Below are positions 5,680 to 7,964 of a stretch of 7,964 bases of DNA, in pieces. This DNA is from Oscillospiraceae bacterium. GTDB taxonomy: Bacteria > Bacillota > Clostridia > Oscillospirales > Ruminococcaceae. The DNA lies in NCBI GenBank assembly GCA_902798675.1, contig CADBXQ010000031.1, positions 1 through 7,964 of the forward strand, given 5' to 3'. The notes beneath the pieces are model-generated. The model had not been told where the DNA came from. It was given only the letters and a program-made list of their open reading frames with translations, and did not search any database. Position 1 is the stretch's first letter. The number at the start of each line of letters is the position of its first letter. Position numbers and translations under genes: made by a program.

Positions 5680-6075
5680 ATGAATGATTGCAAAGAATAT
5701 GACAAATATTTGTATGATTTAAATGCAGAATGTGATGTTAAACAACGCAAAAGCGATAAAGGCGTTGAGGTTACTATAAACCCTTGCGAGAAAGAAGTAA
5801 GAGCAGATATAAAGATTAAGCAGTTCAAAAAAGTTAAAATTTGGGGCCAAATTAAAGACCAATGCGGATGTTTCGTTGCTGGAGCAACTGTCACGCTGTC
5901 TAAAATAACTAAAAAATGCGGATGCCCGGAAGTCGTTTTCATAGAGCAAACAATAAGCGATAAACACGGAATATATTGCTTCACGGTTTGTGTTGATGAC
6001 TGCAGCGAAAAATATAGGATATGTGCAAATAAAAAGGGATGTAAAACAGAGCCTAAAAGCGCTTTCAAAGATTAA
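5680..6075 (+). CDS. Cysteine-rich protein with carboxypeptidase-regulatory-like (transthyretin-type) domain
   Basis: A 131-residue protein with 12 cysteines (4, 18, 36, 62, 64, 80, 82, 100, 104, 108, 115, 121), two of the pairs as C-G-C. There is no signal peptide and no membrane segment. Seen: a charged N-terminal third, then a beta-domain pattern, VKIWGQIKDQCGCFVAGATV (52-71) followed by TLSKI and ISDKHGIYCFTV (92-103). This is the 'G-x-I-x-D-x-x-G-x-x-V-x-G-A-x-V-x-L ... D-x-x-G-x-Y' arrangement of carboxypeptidase-regulatory-like and CNA-B-type folds. Proteins of this look with many cysteines occur in spore-forming clostridia; a role in the spore coat or metal binding is only a guess. 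The start is ATG 5680 with AGGAG at 5663-5667, 12 nt ahead; the ATG at 5668 is followed at once by a stop. It converges on the PPTase gene and appears monocistronic. Confidence 0.7.
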   Translation: MNDCKEYDKYLYDLNAECDVKQRKSDKGVEVTINPCEKEVRADIKIKQFKKVKIWGQIKDQCGCFVAGATVTLSKITKKCGCPEVVFIEQTISDKHGIYCFTVCVDDCSEKYRICANKKGCKTEPKSAFKD

Positions 6076-6095
6076 AAAACACACGACAACAAATC

Positions 6096-6134
6096 AAAGC
6101 TGTGGACTGAATTATGCATTTGATCTGCAGCTTT
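6096..6134. terminator. Hairpin between convergent genes, possible bidirectional terminator
   Basis: AAAGCTGTGGA (6096-6106) pairs with TCTGCAGCTTT (6124-6134), 11 bp including G-U pairs, with a 17-nt loop. It lies 20 nt after the stop at 6075 and 8 nt after the minus-strand stop at 6143. The T-tract is poor on either side (UUUAUUUG on plus, GAUUUGUUG on minus), so efficiency is uncertain. Confidence 0.42.
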
Positions 6135-6142
6135 ATTTGCAT

Positions 6143-6781
6143 TCATAGCAAATCCAAAATTTCGCGCGCCAAAACCCGAGTTGGCCCAAAAAAATCAATC
6201 TTGGCGCCAGAAAAACTCAAGCTGATGATGAATCCATCGCGTTCAAAGCAAAAAGTCCTTGGCAGGGATGAAGTGTCAATCTGCAAAAGATTCCCAAAAA
6301 CACTAGATCCAGACATTTTAGCATAACTTTCCTTTTTTGTCCATATCTCAAGCAACATTTTCTCCTTATTGCACGAATTTTCAATCAATTTTTGCTCGGA
6401 TTTTGTGCATATTCTACTGGAAATTTTGAGATTGATTGGCCGTATTTTTTCGATGTCAACTCCGATTTCGTTGCTGGATATCGCGCATATCACAGCTTTG
6501 TGTGTGTGGCTGATGTTAAAATGAAGGTTTGGAAGGGCTTTTATACGCGGCTTTTGATTTTTGCCATATGAAAAGGATATTGGCAGCTTAGGCGCAGATA
6601 AACAGCACTTTTTCAAAGCAAAAAACAGCAAAAAATACGCTACAACGCAGTTCAATTTATCCTGAGGCATGGACAGCTTGTTGAATTTTTCGATTCGCTC
6701 AGGCGGCATGCAGCTAACGTGCGACTTTAGATCCTGTAGTTTTAAATTTTCAAAATCTGTAAACATATATAATCTATTCAT
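6143..6781 (-). CDS. Sfp-type 4'-phosphopantetheinyl transferase
   Basis: A 212-residue cytosolic enzyme that moves the 4'-phosphopantetheine arm of coenzyme A onto a serine of carrier proteins (ACP, PCP or similar), turning apo into holo forms. Seen: the Sfp-family motifs in order, LPNLHFNISHT (83-93) with the CoA-binding histidine region, GVDIEK (107-112) with the Mg-binding Asp109 and Glu111, and W-TKKESYAKMSG (147-158) with the catalytic/Mg-binding Glu151 and lysine. Length is slightly short for the Sfp class (usually about 220-240) and far longer than AcpS. The start ATG 6781 has only a weak GGGCGG upstream; ATG at residue 6 is no better. No carrier protein, synthase or NRPS/PKS gene is in the window, so the partner is unknown; it may serve fatty-acid ACP or a distant cluster. 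The family call is sure. Confidence 0.92.
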   Translation of the reverse strand: MNRLYMFTDFENLKLQDLKSHVSCMPPERIEKFNKLSMPQDKLNCVVAYFLLFFALKKCCLSAPKLPISFSYGKNQKPRIKALPNLHFNISHTHKAVICAISSNEIGVDIEKIRPINLKISSRICTKSEQKLIENSCNKEKMLLEIWTKKESYAKMSGSSVFGNLLQIDTSSLPRTFCFERDGFIISLSFSGAKIDFFGPTRVLAREILDLL

Positions 6782-6870
6782 GTTGATAAACCGCCCATAA
6801 AGTCAAGTATATTTTGATTATGTAATAAATATATCGCTAATAATGCTCGCAAAAATCCGGGTTGCAAATT

Positions 6871-6905
6871 TTTTTAAAAAATTTTTATTTTTGAGTTGCA
6901 AATTT
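6871..6905 (+). repeat. Direct repeat GTTGCAAATTT upstream of tRNA-Arg
   Basis: GTTGCAAATTT occurs at 6871-6881 and again at 6895-6905, 24 bp apart, separated by an A/T run. The second copy contains the -35 box of the tRNA-Arg promoter. It may be a duplicated promoter element, an UP-element-like A/T tract or simple drift. Confidence 0.6.
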
Positions 6906-6924
6906 AATTTACATTTGCTATAAT
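6896..6924 (+). promoter_or_regulatory. Promoter of tRNA-Arg
   Basis: -35 TTGCAA (6896-6901), 17-bp spacer, perfect -10 TATAAT (6919-6924) preceded by TGC (extended -10). An A/T-rich tract just upstream (6880-6893) could act as an UP element. The transcript would start near 6931, 19 nt before the mature tRNA. Confidence 0.8.
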
Positions 6925-6949
6925 GAATATGTTGCTTGATTTAATTTTT

Positions 6950-7026
6950 GTTTCCGTAGCTCAGCAGGATAGAGCGACCGCCTCCTAAGCGGTAGGTCGG
7001 GTGTTCGAATCACCTCGGGAACGCCA
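6950..7026 (+). tRNA. tRNA-Arg, anticodon CCU
   Basis: Complete 77-nt cloverleaf with encoded CCA. The acceptor stem is GTTTCCG (6950-6956) with CGGGAAC; the D stem is GCTC/GAGC; the anticodon stem is ACCGC/GCGGT around loop CTCCTAA, giving anticodon CCT, which reads AGG. The T arm has TTCGAAT, then discriminator G and CCA (7024-7026). It decodes a rare arginine codon. Confidence 0.96.
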
Positions 7027-7232
7027 TTTTTATAAAAACAAGAGCTGTGGCGGTTTAGAATGTGTGTGTATCTGCGAAAAAAACTTCTGGCAAGGGCGCG
7101 CATTGATGGACGTGGGGCCTTAAGCGCGAAAAATAGAGTTATAAAGGCTGCTATTAGTGTTGCTTTTTCAAACTGTTTGCCATAAAAGCCATTTTTGCCG
7201 CCAATTAAATTTAACATATCCGTATAACAAAA

Positions 7233-7309
7233 TGGTCGAGGTGACAGGAGTTGAACCTGCGGCCTCTGCGTCCCGAACGCAGCGCTCTACCAAACTGAGC
7301 CACACCTCG
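7233..7309 (-). tRNA. tRNA-Pro, anticodon CGG
   Basis: Complete 77-nt cloverleaf on the minus strand with encoded CCA (7235-7233). The acceptor stem is CGAGGTG with CACCTCG, so C1-G72 forms as usual for bacterial tRNA-Pro. The D stem is GCTC/GAGC; the anticodon stem is CTGCG/CGCAG around TTCGGGA, giving anticodon CGG (codon CCG). The T loop is TTCAACT. It faces tRNA-Arg convergently, 206 bp apart. Confidence 0.96.
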
Positions 7310-7329
7310 AAAATCAAGCCAACATATTA

Positions 7330-7358
7330 ATTATACACCAAAAACGTCAAAATGTCAA
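7330..7358 (-). promoter_or_regulatory. Perfect consensus promoter of tRNA-Pro
   Basis: On the minus strand: -35 TTGACA (7358-7353), 17-bp spacer, -10 TATAAT (7335-7330). The transcript should start near 7323, about 14 nt before the mature 5' end. Confidence 0.88.
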
Positions 7359-7558
7359 GAGGAATATGCTAAAAAAAGAAAATTTTACTGTGAGTTTGTG
7401 ATTGAATGAAGGTAAAACCATAAAAACCACGAGTTGTATTATTTTTTAGATTATATTTGTCCCCTCAATCGCTCCTGCTTAAAATATCCGACTGGTTGCT
7501 AAAAAAACCAATATATTATAATATCCTCAACCACGTCTAAAAAACTGTGCAAAACAGC

Positions 7559-7685
7559 CAAAAACGCACCTCCTTCGAAACACACAAAGTGCCAAAGGAG
7601 GTGCGTTATACAATGTATAACAATAAATCGCGGCAGCATTACCAGCTGCAGAGCTAGCGCTGGAGGCGCCAACCTCTAGCTCCTG
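7559..7685 (-). ncRNA. Structured small RNA with anti-Shine-Dalgarno motif
   Basis: A discrete transcript unit of about 127 nt between a perfect promoter and a strong terminator, with no ORF. Predicted from sequence, 5' to 3': a hairpin GAGCUAG (7682-7676)/CUAGCUC (7657-7651) enclosing an inner AGG/CCU pair and a GGCGCC box; a hairpin GCAGC (7649-7645)/GCUGC (7637-7633) with loop UGGUAAU; a perfect hairpin GUUAUAC-AUU-GUAUAAC (7621-7605); then the terminator stem. The 5' arm of the terminator contains CACCUCCUUU (7603-7594), identical to the 3' tail of 16S rRNA, and its partner is a full Shine-Dalgarno sequence. A second CCUCC lies at 7666-7662. Firmicute trans-acting small RNAs often use such C-rich motifs on ribosome binding sites, so an mRNA-regulating RNA is a reasonable inference. 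I do not recognise the family, and it lacks the SRP RNA and tmRNA hallmarks. Confidence 0.75.
7560..7607 (-). terminator. Intrinsic terminator of the minus-strand small RNA
   Basis: On the minus strand AACGCACCTCCTT (7607-7595) pairs perfectly with AAGGAGGTGCGTT (7575-7563), a 13-bp stem with a 19-nt loop, followed by a run of T (7564-7560). On the plus strand the hairpin is not followed by T residues, so it works leftward only. Confidence 0.85.
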
Positions 7686-7691
7686 ATTTTC

Positions 7692-7720
7692 ATTATATCA
7701 CATTTGCATCGTTGTGTCAA
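7692..7720 (-). promoter_or_regulatory. Perfect consensus promoter of the small RNA
   Basis: On the minus strand: -35 TTGACA (7720-7715), 17-bp spacer, -10 TATAAT (7697-7692). It matches both consensus hexamers fully, as does the tRNA-Pro promoter, suggesting a highly expressed housekeeping RNA. The start is expected at about 7685. Confidence 0.88.
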
Positions 7721-7840
7721 CCCTTTTTGCAAAAATTTTTTCCAAAACAATGCCAAATGTTCAACGAAGGCCTTCCAACGCCCATCTGTTCAAGCATATC
7801 TCACTTTTTGACAAAATGCAAGTTTTTTTGGAAATTTTTC

Positions 7841-7964
7841 AGATCTTGAGGTTTTCGCCCTAAGTAAGCGGACTTGAGGATGCAAATCTACCACTTGTTA
7901 CGGACGCTTTCAAAGGGACTTTTGCTTGAGGAAGGTTTAATAATCAAGCCCGTTGTGAGCGTGC
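7841..7964 (+). ncRNA. Possible structured RNA, 5' part, cut by the window edge
   Basis: From about 7841 the base composition changes from A/T runs to mixed, GC-richer sequence with no long ORF on either strand and many short pairings. Examples on the plus strand are GCTTGA (7924-7929) with TCAAGC (7943-7948), ACGG (7900-7903) with CCGT (7949-7952), and CGC with GCG around 7856-7870. A TTGACA at 7808-7813 has only a weak -10 (GAAATT, 7831-7836). It resembles a large Firmicute non-coding RNA in texture (a raiA-type RNA is one idea, from memory only). The alternative is the C-terminal end of a minus-strand protein (24 codons ending VRNKW, stop near 7891), which cannot be excluded. Confidence 0.3.

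Noticed and set aside
5661..6084. Minus-strand ORFs opposite the cysteine-rich gene
   Set aside because: The plus-strand gene has a ribosome binding site and a recognisable domain pattern; the others are shadows.
7060..7185. 41-codon plus-strand ORF (MCVYLRKKLLARARIDG...) between the two tRNAs
   Set aside because: Only a weak GGCGG upstream, no promoter or terminator, no recognised family; the other strand is equally open. The 206 bp between the tRNAs hold nothing firm.
6918..7217. 99-codon minus-strand ORF ending in IRTPDLPLRRRSLYPAELR
   Set aside because: Its C-terminal part is the antisense of tRNA-Arg, a well-known false translation; no good ribosome binding site precedes it.
7359..7558. 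Possible promoter and peptide between the small RNA and tRNA-Pro
   Set aside because: A TATAAT at about 7509 exists on both strands but has no acceptable -35, and a 24-codon frame here has no ribosome binding site.

Overview
The window looks like AT-rich chromosomal DNA of a low-GC Gram-positive anaerobe, most likely a clostridium-type member of the Bacillota. The grounds are a MazF/EndoA toxin of the Firmicutes type, a DUF1292 protein, a GTP-type PEP carboxykinase, strong AAGGAG-type ribosome binding sites, near-consensus sigma-A promoters with 17-bp spacers, and tRNA genes that encode their CCA. No phage, transposon or CRISPR hallmark is visible. Assignment below class level is not possible from the sequence alone.

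Layout. Positions 1-146 (minus) hold the start of mazF, cut by the window edge. A DUF1292 gene (441-725, plus) follows behind a good promoter. At 818-1023 (plus) a stand-alone RNA with its own promoter and closed 5'/3' ends folds like 6S RNA. Two overlapping 117-codon genes (1097-1800) encode half-size TauE/SafE membrane proteins. Positions 1801-2491 carry no intact gene; a strong minus-strand promoter at 2434-2462 reads into what looks like a decayed coding region. The full-length pckG (2550-4319, minus) has a clear promoter and a clear terminator. Positions 4398-5679 contain one unrecognised minus-strand ORF (4716-5378) flanked by unexplained DNA. A cysteine-rich small protein (5680-6075, plus) converges on an Sfp-type phosphopantetheinyl transferase (6143-6781, minus).

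The right end is RNA-rich: tRNA-Arg(CCU) (6950-7026, plus), tRNA-Pro(CGG) (7233-7309, minus), and a compact minus-strand RNA (about 7559-7685) between a perfect consensus promoter and a strong intrinsic terminator. Its terminator stem contains a 10-nt copy of the 16S rRNA anti-Shine-Dalgarno tail. The last 120 bases resemble the beginning of another structured RNA on the plus strand.

The genes do not form one pathway. This is a housekeeping and RNA-rich segment: transcription control (6S RNA), RNA cleavage (MazF), PEP-oxaloacetate exchange (PckG), anion export (TauE/SafE pair) and carrier-protein activation (PPTase), separated by stretches that look like decayed coding sequence. The best candidate for an undescribed element is the small RNA at 7559-7685, followed by the possible structured RNA at the right edge.
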